This document shows positions 9,479 to 18,212 of a stretch of DNA of 64,000 nucleotides, in pieces; position 1 is the stretch's first letter; each line of letters opens with the position of its first letter. Where the stretch lies: assembly GCA_026398895.1 (NCBI GenBank), contig JAPLRZ010000050.1:62001-126000 (forward strand), written 5' to 3'. This stretch comes from Methylococcales bacterium (GTDB lineage: Bacteria > Pseudomonadota > Gammaproteobacteria > Methylococcales > Methylomonadaceae). Both the position numbers and the translations under genes were made by a program. The notes below the pieces were generated by a model. That model saw only the letters and a list, made by a program, of their open reading frames with translations. It was not told the DNA's origin and made no database searches.

Positions 9479-10846
9479 CTATTTTACCTCGACAATATTC
9501 AGATTAACCTCATTGAACTGTATTCCAACTAATCCATACCTAAGTTTAGAAGAACACACAGTAAAAATCATTGCATCATGTAACCAGTGATGCTGGGTAT
9601 GTTCAAAAGGGTTACCTTCTGCGATAGAGACTGTCATTGCGTATTCTCCATTAGGTAACAAAGGCATTTGAAATTCAAATATGGCTTTAATTTTCTCGCC
9701 TTCATTAACTGATAAAGGAGGATTTACATAGGTATAAGTGTGTTCTCCAAAAAGCACTTGTCCTAAACGATCCTTTACAAACCAGCCTAATATGGGGCTG
9801 TAAATACTTTCATTGGCTATCGCGATAATTTCTAGGCTGACCAATTCACCTCCATGCAACATAGGCATATATTGCCCATCTTTATCTAATAGGCGTACAG
9901 ACAAAATTTTTGCTTTACCAGTCTCCCATCCAGAGGATTCATCGAGTTGGGTAAAGTAGGTAACTAAGGTGTCTTTGTCAATTGTAACATTAGCAACTTC
10001 TATAACATCAACGAGTTCGCTATTTTTCTCTTCCAGCTTTGGTTTTTTATTAACGTCCATGGATGTTAAGGAAACTGTATCACCATAAATTTCTTGTAAC
10101 GTAAATTGTGTATAGGATTCTATAACTTCTTTCGCTATGCCAGCTTGAGAAATCACTCCCTTATTAAGCCATATAGCATTTTGGCAGAGATTTACAACGC
10201 TTCCAGTATCATGACTAACAAATAGGACTGTGCCTTGTTTCATGAAACCACGAAGAAATCTCATACACTTTTGTGTAAATACAGCATCTCCAACCGCTAA
10301 GGCTTCATCAATAACCAGAATATCCGCCTCGACATGGGCAATAACTGCAAATGCAAGTCGTAACATCATCCCACTGGAATAGGTTTTCACAGGTTGTTCG
10401 ATAAATTCACCAATGTCAGCAAAAGCGGCTATATCATCGAAGCGTTCTGTCACTTCCTCATTGCTTAGCCCTAAGACAGCGGCATTCATATAAACATTTT
10501 CACGTCCTGTGAATTCGGGATTAAAACCTGAACCCAATTCTAGTAACGCGGCGACACGTCCATTAATTTCTACCTGTCCATCAGTAGGTGTAAGTGTGCC
10601 GCACAGTAGTTGTAATAAGGTTGATTTACCTGATCCATTGCGTCCAATGATACCAACGGTTTCGCCTTTTTTAATTTCAAAAGACACATCATTTAATGCC
10701 CAAAATTCATGAAAGTATTGTTTGGGCTGACGACCAACAAGTCTTTGTAGACGCGGGGCGATAAACTGTTTGAGGCGATCGTGCGGATTATTATAGATTT
10801 GATAACACTTGCTTAAGTGGCTGGCACGAATGGCAATATCGGTCAT
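9479..10846 (-). CDS. wzt: O-polysaccharide ABC exporter ATPase with C-terminal glycan-binding domain (Wzt)
   Basis: Residues 1-240 form an ABC ATPase with Walker [10 protein letters not shown] (68-76), signature [12 protein letters not shown], Walker [14 protein letters not shown] and the H-loop VSHDTG. Residues ~290-455 are a separate beta-rich domain of the Wzt C-terminal type, which recognises the terminal modification of a finished polysaccharide. Wzt and Wzm together export undecaprenyl-linked glycan across the inner membrane. A long C-terminal domain implies a capped chain, which fits the methyltransferase domain of the fusion protein encoded downstream. A 51-bp gap separates it from wzm. 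Confidence 0.93.
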   Translation of the reverse strand: MTDIAIRASHLSKCYQIYNNPHDRLKQFIAPRLQRLVGRQPKQYFHEFWALNDVSFEIKKGETVGIIGRNGSGKSTLLQLLCGTLTPTDGQVEINGRVAALLELGSGFNPEFTGRENVYMNAAVLGLSNEEVTERFDDIAAFADIGEFIEQPVKTYSSGMMLRLAFAVIAHVEADILVIDEALAVGDAVFTQKCMRFLRGFMKQGTVLFVSHDTGSVVNLCQNAIWLNKGVISQAGIAKEVIESYTQFTLQEIYGDTVSLTSMDVNKKPKLEEKNSELVDVIEVANVTIDKDTLVTYFTQLDESSGWETGKAKILSVRLLDKDGQYMPMLHGGELVSLEIIAIANESIYSPILGWFVKDRLGQVLFGEHTYTYVNPPLSVNEGEKIKAIFEFQMPLLPNGEYAMTVSIAEGNPFEHTQHHWLHDAMIFTVCSSKLRYGLVGIQFNEVNLNIVEVK

Positions 10847-10897
10847 AATTTTTTGCTACTGTTGAGGGATACGGTGATGATTTTCTGATTGCAGACG

Positions 10898-11734
10898 TTA
10901 TAAAACATCAGCAAAACCTTTTCTGGTTTTTTGAAACCAAATAAAGCCCAGCCAAGCAATTGTACATGCCATTAAGGTATAAATACCGATTCCCAACCAG
11001 TCTGGTAAATGCCCCCAAATAAGGACTTCTCTGGCTTGTTCGATGATAAATGTTAAAGGATTTGCCATCATAATAGGACGATATTTTTCTGGCATGGCCG
11101 TAATAGGAAAAAACACGGGGGAAATATACATTAACACCATGGTAAAAATGCCAATGGTTTGTCCAATATCACGCACAAACACGCCAAACGATGCTAACAT
11201 CCACGCAAAACCAAGACTAATAATAATTAATGGCAATAATACCAGCGGCGCGAAAAGAACTGTCCACGGCAAGTAGTGATTGAATATAGCAAAAGCAATT
11301 AGCAAGACCATTAGGCTGACTAGGCTATGAAATAATGCCGCACATAAACTAACCACTGGCAATATTTCTAATGGGAAAACAACTTTTTTTACATAGTTGA
11401 TATTGCTAATGATGAGTGTTGGTGCGCGGTTTAGCACTTCGGCAAACAACCCATGAACAATCATACCCACAAAAAGTACTACCGCAAATTGGGTTTTGCT
11501 TTCTATAACGCCTTCAGCACCAACCCAGCGAGCTTTAAACACTACTGAAAAAAAGAAGGTATAAACAGCCAGCATAAAAATAGGATTAAGAAACGACCAC
11601 AACAACCCCATGACTGAGCCTTTATAGCGACCAATCACTTCACGTTTCGTCATCTGTATAATCAGTTGACGGTTGTGTAGTAAGCTACGCAGCAAAGCTA
11701 TCGGTGAAATAGGTTGTGTTGCGTGAGGATTCAT
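10898..11734 (-). CDS. wzm: O-polysaccharide ABC exporter permease (Wzm)
   Basis: This is a 278-residue ABC-2-type permease with about six membrane helices. Its N-terminus LIIQMTKREVIGRYKGSVMGLLWSFLNPIFML is the diagnostic amphipathic helix and first TM of the Wzm/KpsM/TagG group. It partners Wzt encoded just downstream. The ATG at 11734 overlaps the rfbC stop by four bases. Confidence 0.94.
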   Translation of the reverse strand: MNPHATQPISPIALLRSLLHNRQLIIQMTKREVIGRYKGSVMGLLWSFLNPIFMLAVYTFFFSVVFKARWVGAEGVIESKTQFAVVLFVGMIVHGLFAEVLNRAPTLIISNINYVKKVVFPLEILPVVSLCAALFHSLVSLMVLLIAFAIFNHYLPWTVLFAPLVLLPLIIISLGFAWMLASFGVFVRDIGQTIGIFTMVLMYISPVFFPITAMPEKYRPIMMANPLTFIIEQAREVLIWGHLPDWLGIGIYTLMACTIAWLGFIWFQKTRKGFADVL

Positions 11735-12276
11735 GAAAATAATTCTGCTTGAGAAAGAGGCAAACCCGCTTGATCTTTAACAGAAAGCCGAGGTTCATTT
11801 TGTAAAGACCATTCAATACTGATAGTTGGATCGTTCCAAGCGATACAGCGTTCAAATTCAGGCGCGTAATAATCGGTTGTTTTATACAAAAAATCAGCAC
11901 TCTCTGTTAGCACTAAAAAGCCATGCGCGAAACCAGCAGGTATCCAAAGTTGATGTTGATTGTCTTCAGACAGTTCTAAGCCGACTGATTGCCCAAAAGT
12001 GGGTGAAGACTTGCGAATATCAACGGCGACATCAAAAACTGTACCGCGTACTACTCGCACTAATTTACCTTGTGGCTGCTGAATTTGATAATGTAGTCCG
12101 CGTAATACATCTTTGCTAGAGCGACTATGATTATCTTGAACAAAACGTAGATCTAGTCCAGTGGCTTGATTGAAAGCGTGTTGATTAAAGCTTTCATAGA
12201 AGAAACCTCGTGCATCGCCAAATACTTTAGGTTCGAAAAGAAGAACATCAGGAATAGCGGTGGGAATTACGTTCAT
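11731..12276 (-). CDS. rfbC: dTDP-4-dehydrorhamnose 3,5-epimerase
   Basis: The 181-residue protein matches RfbC along its length: ARGFFYESFN, FVQDNHSRSSKDVLRGLHYQ with the catalytic His region, VRVVRGTVFDVAVDIRKSSPTFG, and QLWIPAGFAHGFLVLTESADFLYKTTDYYAPEFERCIAWNDP. It converts dTDP-4-keto-6-deoxyglucose to dTDP-4-keto-L-rhamnose in the cytoplasm. The rfbA, rfbB and rfbD partners are not in the window. It is the promoter-proximal recognised gene of the export operon and overlaps wzm by four bases. The presence of rfbC suggests rhamnose in the glycan, in line with the WsaF-like transferase. Confidence 0.95.
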   Translation of the reverse strand: MNVIPTAIPDVLLFEPKVFGDARGFFYESFNQHAFNQATGLDLRFVQDNHSRSSKDVLRGLHYQIQQPQGKLVRVVRGTVFDVAVDIRKSSPTFGQSVGLELSEDNQHQLWIPAGFAHGFLVLTESADFLYKTTDYYAPEFERCIAWNDPTISIEWSLQNEPRLSVKDQAGLPLSQAELFS

Positions 12277-12629
12277 AATGGACTCCGAATATCGTTATAG
12301 GGACAGCTGAATAGCGTGTATATTTTTGTGCCAATAAGGTCTTTCAAGCTACGGCGGATAGCTTCTAGGTTACGTTTTTGATTAAGCATACGAAAAATAA
12401 TGTCCATTTTGTCAGGTGTTGTTAGCCAGTTTAAAGCAAGGCTAGTATTGCTTATTAACCTAAATATCATCAACTTTGCTAATCAAATCAGCCTCCATTA
12501 TACTTGGCTTTAGTAAATAGTGCGTTTTTTTGTGAGGAATGTAGTGCTAAATAGTGTTTGGTCAGTCAATAAAATACCCTGAAAATAATCAATTTTTGCT
12601 AAACTTGCTATTTTTTGCAATGAAGGACA

Positions 12630-13370
12630 ATGGACTTGCTGTCTCATATAAAAATTGTGTTAGTCGAAACATCACACGCTGGCAATATCGGCGCGGTGGC
12701 GAGGGCGATGAAAAACATGACAATAACAAGTTTATGTTTGGTCAAGCCTAAACTATTTCCTTGTGCTGAAGCAACGGCAAGAGCATCAGGAGCTGATGAT
12801 ATTTTAGCGCGGGCAATAGTGTATCAAAGTTTGTCAGAAGCAGTGGCGGATTGTCAGTTAGTCATTGGTGCAAGTGCGCGAGGTCGAACCATCAGTTGGC
12901 CAGAATTAACGCCTAGACAATGCGCTGAAAAAGTAGTGTTGCATGAGCCACACAACAAGGTAGCGATTGTTTTTGGTCGAGAAAATTCGGGCTTAAAAAA
13001 TCACGAATTAGATTTGTGTCATTTTTTACTGCGTATCCCTTGCAATAACCAATACAGCTCATTAAATATTGCTGCTGCGGTGCAGGTCGTCTGTTATGAA
13101 TTGTTTGTTGCTACAGGCGTACAAGCAGAAAGTTTGGTCGGTGATAAAGGTGAGCAACCCTTAGCCTCTGCCGAACAAATGGAGTCTTTTTACCAACATT
13201 TACATCAGACACTCATCGATATTGGCTTCATGCACCCCGATAAATCAAAATCCATTATGCGCCGTTTGCGACGCATTTATAACCGTACCTTACTGGATAC
13301 CAAAGAGTTGGATATTCTTAGAGGTATTTTAAGAATGTCTCAAGACCACAATAAAAGGCACGATGTTTAA
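12630..13370 (+). CDS. trmJ: tRNA (cytidine/uridine-32-2'-O)-methyltransferase TrmJ
   Basis: This is a 246-residue SPOUT methyltransferase. Conserved features are IKIVLVETSHAGNIGAVARAMKNM at the N-terminus, GASARGRTISWP, VAIVFGRENSGLKNHEL and the knot motif NQYSSLNIAAAVQVVCYEL. TrmJ methylates the ribose of residue 32 in tRNA anticodon loops. GAAGGA upstream of ATG 12630 supports the start. It precedes iscR, the order known from E. coli (trmJ-iscR). Confidence 0.96.
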   Translation: MDLLSHIKIVLVETSHAGNIGAVARAMKNMTITSLCLVKPKLFPCAEATARASGADDILARAIVYQSLSEAVADCQLVIGASARGRTISWPELTPRQCAEKVVLHEPHNKVAIVFGRENSGLKNHELDLCHFLLRIPCNNQYSSLNIAAAVQVVCYELFVATGVQAESLVGDKGEQPLASAEQMESFYQHLHQTLIDIGFMHPDKSKSIMRRLRRIYNRTLLDTKELDILRGILRMSQDHNKRHDV

Positions 13371-13382
13371 TCGCTCAAAAGT

Positions 13383-13462
13383 CTTTTAACAGGAGTAAAA
13401 CAGCTTTAGCTGTTTTCTAGCCAATAGCTAAAGCTATTGAACTCCAGCGTAAATGTTAAAAG
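13383..13462. repeat. Two-hairpin palindromic repeat, copy 1
   Basis: The core 13392-13445 is bounded by GGAGT and ACTCC and holds two hairpins, AAAACAGCTTTAGCTGTTTT and CCAATAGCTAAAGCTATTG. It can fold as a three-way junction. An additional outer inverted pair, CTTTTAACA (13383) and TGTTAAAAG (13454), extends the closing stem. A second copy of identical core length lies at 33315-33368. It lies between trmJ and iscR. Confidence 0.85.
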
Positions 13463-13498
13463 AGGTATGCTTACCTACTTAACTAATTAATGCGTACA

Positions 13499-13543
13499 TT
13501 AGTTGACTATTACGCTAGGTTAAGTATAGTAGCGATACTTAAC
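13499..13543 (+). promoter_or_regulatory. Probable iscR promoter with IscR-like operator
   Basis: TTGACT (13503-13508) and TATAGT (13525-13530) are separated by 16 bp. TTAGTTGACTATTAC (13499-13513) matches the left half of the IscR type 1 consensus as I recall it in nearly every position, and the segment ending AAGTAT at 13527 resembles the right half with extra spacing. A palindrome GTTAAGTAT-N7-ATACTTAAC covers the -10 box (13519-13543). Autoregulation by IscR is inferred. Confidence 0.5.
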
Positions 13544-13566
13544 ATTATTTTTATAAGGTGATTTTT

Positions 13567-14058
13567 ATGCGCTTAACATCTAAAGGTCGTTATGCAGTGA
13601 CGGCAATGCTTGATTTGGCTTTTCATAGTCAATTAAAACCAGTGACCTTAATCGACATAGCCGCTAGGCAAACGATTTCTTTATCGTATTTAGAGCAATT
13701 ATTTGCTCGTTTGCGTCGGGCTAACTTAGTTAAAGGGGTACGCGGCCCTGGGGGCGGCTATAGTCTGTGCAGCAACCCCAGTGATATTAGCATTGCTGAT
13801 ATTGTCGCCGCAGTTGGTGAACGGATTGATGCCACTAAATGTGGTGGTGAAGCCAATTGTCAAAAACATCATGCGTGTTTAACGCACGATTTGTGGATGG
13901 AATTAGGCGAGCATATCAAAGTTTATTTGGAAAAAATTACTCTGGCTGATCTTTTAATCAAAAACAACGTGCAGAAAATTGCTGAAATGCAAGATCAAGA
14001 AGCGCAACAAGTCGTTGAAGTTCGTAACTACGCGGAATTAATGAACGAAAGACAATGA
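13567..14058 (+). CDS. iscR: Fe-S cluster-binding Rrf2-family regulator IscR
   Basis: The 163-residue protein starts MRLTSKGRYAVTAMLDLA and has the winged-helix region ISLSYLEQLFARLRRANLVKGVRGPGGGY. Cys92, Cys98, Cys104 and His107 (KCGGEANCQKHHACLTHD) are in the exact spacing of the [2Fe-2S] ligands of E. coli IscR. A GTG at 13558 would add three residues, but ATG 13567 is chosen because AAGGTG lies seven bases upstream and the family always begins MRLT. It overlaps the downstream cysteine desulfurase by ATGA. Confidence 0.96.
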   Translation: MRLTSKGRYAVTAMLDLAFHSQLKPVTLIDIAARQTISLSYLEQLFARLRRANLVKGVRGPGGGYSLCSNPSDISIADIVAAVGERIDATKCGGEANCQKHHACLTHDLWMELGEHIKVYLEKITLADLLIKNNVQKIAEMQDQEAQQVVEVRNYAELMNERQ

Positions 14059-15158
14059 TCTACCTCGATCACAATGCCACCACCCCGCTAGATGAGCGGG
14101 TGTTGGCGGCAATGTTGCCTTTTTTGAACCGCTATTATGGCAATCCTTCCAGCTTATACCGTCATGGAAGATTGGTTCGCAGTGCAATCGATGCGGCGCG
14201 TGAACAAGTCGCCGCATTTGTTGGTGTGTCGGCAACACAAATTATTTTTACTAGCGGTGGTACGGAAGCCAATAATCTGGCATTAGCCATAGTGAACCCC
14301 GCCGCTAAATTCGCCATTTCTGCTATTGAACACCCATCCATCATACAACCCGCTCTGCATTTAAAAAATCAGGGTCATGAATTAATTATCATGAATGTGG
14401 ATAGCACTGGCACCATCACTCAAGATGCGATTAACCAAGTCATTGAACAACAACCGCAGTTGGTTTCAATGATGCTCGTGAATAATGAAACAGGTGTTAT
14501 ACAAAATATCGGTTGTTATGCCGAGCAGTTAAAAGCCAATAACATCCTAATACATACCGATGCCGTGCAAGCGTTGGGTAAAATTCCCGTACAGTTTGAC
14601 GCGTTAAATGTCGATTTAATGAGCCTATCCAGCCATAAAATCTACGGAGCTAAAGGTTGTGGCGCGTTGGTTGTAGGTAGCGGTGTTTTGATAAATCCAC
14701 TCATATACGGTGGCGGACAAGAACAAAATCGTCGTTCAGGAACGGAAAATGTCGCTGCCATCGTTGCTTTTGGTAAAGCCGCCGAATTGGCTAACAACGA
14801 ACTAACACAACGCAGTAAACAGCTGTTTTCGCTTAGAATTTTGCTAGAACAACGCTTAGCCAACATTCCCAAACTCACTATTTTTGCCGAAGTCGCACTC
14901 AGATTACCCAACACCGTCTTATTTGGCATTGAAGGTATTGATGGTGAAATGCTAGTGATGCAGCTAGATCAAAAAGGCATCGCAGTTACCAGTGGTTCAG
15001 CCTGTGCCAGTGGCGGCAACGCACCCAGTCATGTGTTATTGGCAATGGGTATTGAGCCTGAGCAAGCTAAAACAGCGGTACGAGTTAGCTTAGGTATCAG
15101 CAATACTGAGGCTGAGATTCTCGATTTTGTGACAACATTAACAGGCTTGGTTGGTTAG
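14055..15158 (+). CDS. Cysteine desulfurase (IscS/NifS family)
   Basis: The 367-residue PLP enzyme has YLDHNATTPLDERV, the PLP lysine in LSSHKIYG (Lys195) and the sulfur-accepting Cys317 in TSGSACASG, a class I desulfurase active-site loop. It removes sulfur from cysteine and passes it as persulfide to Fe-S or thio-modification pathways. E. coli-type IscS is about 404 residues; this protein is shorter at the C-terminus, so a NifS-like assignment is possible and no symbol is given. The start overlaps iscR by four bases. iscU, iscA, hscBA and fdx do not follow, unlike the standard isc operon. Confidence 0.92.
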   Translation: MIYLDHNATTPLDERVLAAMLPFLNRYYGNPSSLYRHGRLVRSAIDAAREQVAAFVGVSATQIIFTSGGTEANNLALAIVNPAAKFAISAIEHPSIIQPALHLKNQGHELIIMNVDSTGTITQDAINQVIEQQPQLVSMMLVNNETGVIQNIGCYAEQLKANNILIHTDAVQALGKIPVQFDALNVDLMSLSSHKIYGAKGCGALVVGSGVLINPLIYGGGQEQNRRSGTENVAAIVAFGKAAELANNELTQRSKQLFSLRILLEQRLANIPKLTIFAEVALRLPNTVLFGIEGIDGEMLVMQLDQKGIAVTSGSACASGGNAPSHVLLAMGIEPEQAKTAVRVSLGISNTEAEILDFVTTLTGLVG

Positions 15159-15256
15159 GTGATACACCCTACACGAGTACAAAGTTGAATGCCCCGCCCC
15201 GTTCTGGATAATCTTGCAAACTTTTAATGTAGAATGGATACGCTAGAAGATTTTAG

Positions 15257-15287
15257 CGGTGGGCAAGCATCTTTTTGCTTGCCCACC
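15257..15287. terminator. Strong hairpin downstream of the desulfurase gene
   Basis: CGGTGGGCAAGCA pairs perfectly with TGCTTGCCCACCG around a short TCTTT loop. There is no long U tract after it, so it may be a transcription barrier for the convergent genes or a palindromic repeat. Confidence 0.5.
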
Positions 15288-15407
15288 GATATTGTTACGA
15301 TTCCGTGTGGGTAAACAATAGAGCCGTTTGCCCACGCTACTCGACTCCGTCGCGCTTCAAGCATACCCCGTCGCGCTTCGAATCAATCGAGTTTGACTTC
15401 GTTGATT

Positions 15408-16286
15408 TTAGTCAAAGCCTTTTTTTCCATGTTCATGTTCATGATCGCGTTCATGTTCATGCCCATGTTCCGTTACCGTGATATTGTAACGGCTTCTAGG
15501 TAAACCTGTCACCGAATCAAACGCTCCGAACTGTATAGTATGCTTACCAATTGGAAGCGGTTTAATCATGATATGAACCCCTTCACCCACAGCTCCTGTT
15601 ACCGTATACGGCTGCCCATTATGATTAGGGTCAATGTAACAATCTCCGTTGCCAAGTAGAAGGCTATCAAGCGCGGGGGAGGTATAATCGAATACAGGCG
15701 TTTTCACCCGAAAAGGCGACTCACAGGAAGCTGGATTTGTCGAATTACAGTTAGTCGGCATTCCTTCAACTTCCTGTCCATCGATAATGATGCGACTTTT
15801 CTTGTCAAGGATACCCCTAATGAAATCTTTTTGGGCGCGAGCGCGAAGCTCAGTCTCGGTAAAGTTAGTTTTTTTGATTACATTTTTATTAACTTCATCG
15901 CAAGCCTCATTGTCCCACGAAGCGTTAGCGAGCGATAAGAACAGAGCAGTTCCGTGCGGGACTGTGCAATCACGGATTACTGCTCTCTTCCCCTCAAAAG
16001 AGCCTCCTATGAACCAGACATCGTCTGCCTGCCCAGTACTGCAATCGGCGGTATCGAAAAGCGGATGATGAACGGTCGGCAGCGAATACACCCATCTAAA
16101 CCACTCTGCCATCCACACGTTGTAACTAAGACCGCGATAATTGTCATCTGGTGACACGATATAGCGATTTTCTGCATGATCTTGGTCAGCTATAGCTGGC
16201 ATAGCATTTATTAATAGCACCAAGGACGCAGCGAGTATTTGTAAAGTGAACCCTGTGACGGGATGTTTTGTTTTAGTTTTCATCAC
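15408..16286 (-). CDS. Secreted protein with His/Glu-rich C-terminal tail
   Basis: This is a 292-residue protein with a signal peptide (hydrophobic LQILAASLVLLINAMPAIA, cleavage likely after IADQ or AIA). The mature part has several cysteines (DTADCS, VIRDCTVP, NEACDE, TNCNS, ASCES, GDCYID) that could form disulfides, and ends in HGHEHERDHEHEHGKK, a likely metal-binding tail. I do not recognise the family. Export to the periplasm or outside is well supported; a role in metal binding is inference from composition alone. The C-terminal codons overlap a local tandem DNA repeat of the type catgttcatg. Confidence 0.75.
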   Translation of the reverse strand: MMKTKTKHPVTGFTLQILAASLVLLINAMPAIADQDHAENRYIVSPDDNYRGLSYNVWMAEWFRWVYSLPTVHHPLFDTADCSTGQADDVWFIGGSFEGKRAVIRDCTVPHGTALFLSLANASWDNEACDEVNKNVIKKTNFTETELRARAQKDFIRGILDKKSRIIIDGQEVEGMPTNCNSTNPASCESPFRVKTPVFDYTSPALDSLLLGNGDCYIDPNHNGQPYTVTGAVGEGVHIMIKPLPIGKHTIQFGAFDSVTGLPRSRYNITVTEHGHEHERDHEHEHGKKGFD

Positions 16287-16773
16287 ACATTACTCCTTTG
16301 AGTAAAATTCAGGGTAAGCGCAACAAATAAAGACTTTATAAAATAAATTTAAGATGGAATCACAAAAAAGCCAAGGAAATCCGTTTTTGAAGGTAATAAC
16401 TTGTTGGTTTCAGCATAATTTAAAAGTCAAACGCACTTGACCTGAGCAAAGTGTTATTTTCCGACACCTTCAACTAGCTATTTTTATAGCGTAGCGAGTG
16501 GGTCGGTCGGGGATCGATTGATACCACTGATTATTTACCAAAACTTAGGCGGGTTACGCGCTAAATTCTGAGTCTAACAGTAGGCAATCGGTTGGCAGTG
16601 TATCAGATATATTCTCTAATAACATCATCCGAATGGTGTATTTTAGAATTTTTATTTTTCTGGAAATTTATTTTAACTAATTGAAATATAAGTAAATTTA
16701 ATATAACTTATTTTATTTACTAAATTTATATATTTAAATATAGTAAATATTCTGTTTTTCTTGAACTCAAAAG
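16287..16773. other. AT-rich intergenic region without recognised content
   Basis: About 490 bp between the secreted protein gene start and the end of the TIGR04282 gene. The right half (16620-16760) is very AT-rich. I see no credible coding sequence, RNA gene or clear terminator; it should contain the promoter of the secreted-protein gene. Confidence 0.5.
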
Positions 16774-17421
16774 CTAAGCTTGTGAAGTCTTCGATTGCAT
16801 AAATTGCATAATTTGATACCTTGTTAAATCGGCTGGCGTATCCACATCCCATTGCTCTGCTAACTCATGATAAATAATGCCAAATTGCTGACAACGAGTG
16901 CGGGTTTCTACCATCACTTGCTCACTACCCCAAGGTATATTGGTGAATAATTCGGGTTGTGGACGATTCAAACCTATCAATACATAACCACCGTCTTCGG
17001 CGGGGGCAAACACTGCTGTGGTTTTGTCATTTAATGCACTAATGGCAGACGCTAATTCTTGGCTGGTTAATGAGGGGCAGTCACAACCGATTAACACGGC
17101 TCGTTGGTAAGACTTGAGTGCGGTACACAGCGCGTGATTCATTCGTTCACCTAAATCATCGCCTTGTTGTTGCCAGCGTGTCAGTGAGTAATCGTGTTCC
17201 GCCTGAATAAAAAAATTATGGTCAATTGATGGCGTACACCACAATTGTACTGCGCATAGCGGTTGCTGGGTTGCTCGTTGTAGTGTACTTAGGCTAAGTT
17301 CACTGTGCAGCTGCATGGCTTGTTCAGCGGTTAATGTTGGGATTAAACGAGTTTTCACCTGCCCTGCAATCGGGGCTTTGCAAAAAATCAACAGCACTGC
17401 ATCAGGATATAAATAGTCCAT
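16774..17421 (-). CDS. TIGR04282-family (DUF2064) glycosyltransferase-like protein
   Basis: The 215-residue protein has a nucleotidyl/glycosyltransferase-A-like fold: LLIFCKAPIAGQVKTRLIPTL at the N-terminus, AVLIGCDCPSLT with the DxD-like acidic pair, VFAPAEDGGYVLIGL, and WDVDTPADL at the end. The family is named from arsenosugar clusters but occurs widely paired with TIGR04283, as here. The ATG overlaps the stop of the sterol desaturase gene by one base. No ArsM or ArsS is nearby, so an arsenosugar product is not supported by context. Confidence 0.9.
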   Translation of the reverse strand: MDYLYPDAVLLIFCKAPIAGQVKTRLIPTLTAEQAMQLHSELSLSTLQRATQQPLCAVQLWCTPSIDHNFFIQAEHDYSLTRWQQQGDDLGERMNHALCTALKSYQRAVLIGCDCPSLTSQELASAISALNDKTTAVFAPAEDGGYVLIGLNRPQPELFTNIPWGSEQVMVETRTRCQQFGIIYHELAEQWDVDTPADLTRYQIMQFMQSKTSQA

Positions 17422-18212
17422 TACAAACGGCGATGTGCTTTAAACGGCAATAACAATAGCGCGATAAAACTCAAGGCTTGTGGCTCACGGTAAGGTTTTA
17501 AACCAATATCCATCGTTGCTTGTGGCTGTTTGGGTTCAGCTATGTAGGTTCGACACCAGCGATCCCAGCAAGACAAGCAAAAGCCATAATTGCTATTAAA
17601 TTCTTTGGGGTCAGTGGAATGATGAATACGGTGCATATCAGGCGTGACTAACACCGTGCGAATGATTTTATCCAGTCTAATGGGGAGATTGACATTAGCG
17701 TGATTAAAGGTTGCCGCGCCATTGAGTATAATTTCAAAGATAAACACTGCTGTTGGATTCGCGCCAAGCAAATAAACACACAACGTTTTATACAACAGAG
17801 AAATAATGATTTCCAGCGGATGAAAACGCACAGCGGTACTGGCATCAAAAGCCACATCCGTATGATGCACTTGATGTAACCGCCATAACCATGCCCAACG
17901 ATGGGCGATAATGTGTTGGCAATAAATAGCAAAATCCAAAAATAACAAGGTGGCTATAATTGCCAACCATGACGGCAAGGCGACTAGATTTAATAAACCG
18001 ATTCCATGAGTAGCCGCATAAAGCGCACTAAGATAAGCTAAGCCGCCAACGGTAACGCGCACTATGAACATATTAAATGCCGCTAAACCTAAATTAATCA
18101 TCCAGCGGTGTTTACGGTCGGGTGGCTGATTTCTACGCGGGCTAAGTATTTCCCAGCTAATCATCAAAGCAAAAATACCCAGCGCGACGCTTAAGCGAAT
18201 TAACGTTTCCAT
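17421..18212 (-). CDS. Sterol desaturase / fatty acid hydroxylase superfamily membrane protein
   Basis: The 263-residue membrane protein carries the di-iron histidine clusters HIIAHRWAWLWRLHQVHHTD (HxxxH and HxxHH) and HRIHHSTDP, with about four to five membrane helices around them. The superfamily hydroxylates or desaturates lipid chains at the cytoplasmic face of the membrane. It is sandwiched between TIGR04283 and TIGR04282 genes with overlaps of 13 and 1 bp, so the three act in one pathway, perhaps a modified glycolipid. The substrate is unknown. Confidence 0.9.
   Translation of the reverse strand: METLIRLSVALGIFALMISWEILSPRRNQPPDRKHRWMINLGLAAFNMFIVRVTVGGLAYLSALYAATHGIGLLNLVALPSWLAIIATLLFLDFAIYCQHIIAHRWAWLWRLHQVHHTDVAFDASTAVRFHPLEIIISLLYKTLCVYLLGANPTAVFIFEIILNGAATFNHANVNLPIRLDKIIRTVLVTPDMHRIHHSTDPKEFNSNYGFCLSCWDRWCRTYIAEPKQPQATMDIGLKPYREPQALSFIALLLLPFKAHRRL

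Noticed and set aside
12273-12473. Minus-strand frame of 66 codons overlapping the rfbC start by four bases
   Set aside because: The ATGA-like overlap is suggestive, but there is no recognisable motif, the N-terminus is poorly placed, and it may be a remnant. Not listed as a gene.
16353-16439. 28-codon plus-strand frame in the AT-rich gap
   Set aside because: No ribosome-binding site, motif or coupling to a neighbour supports it.
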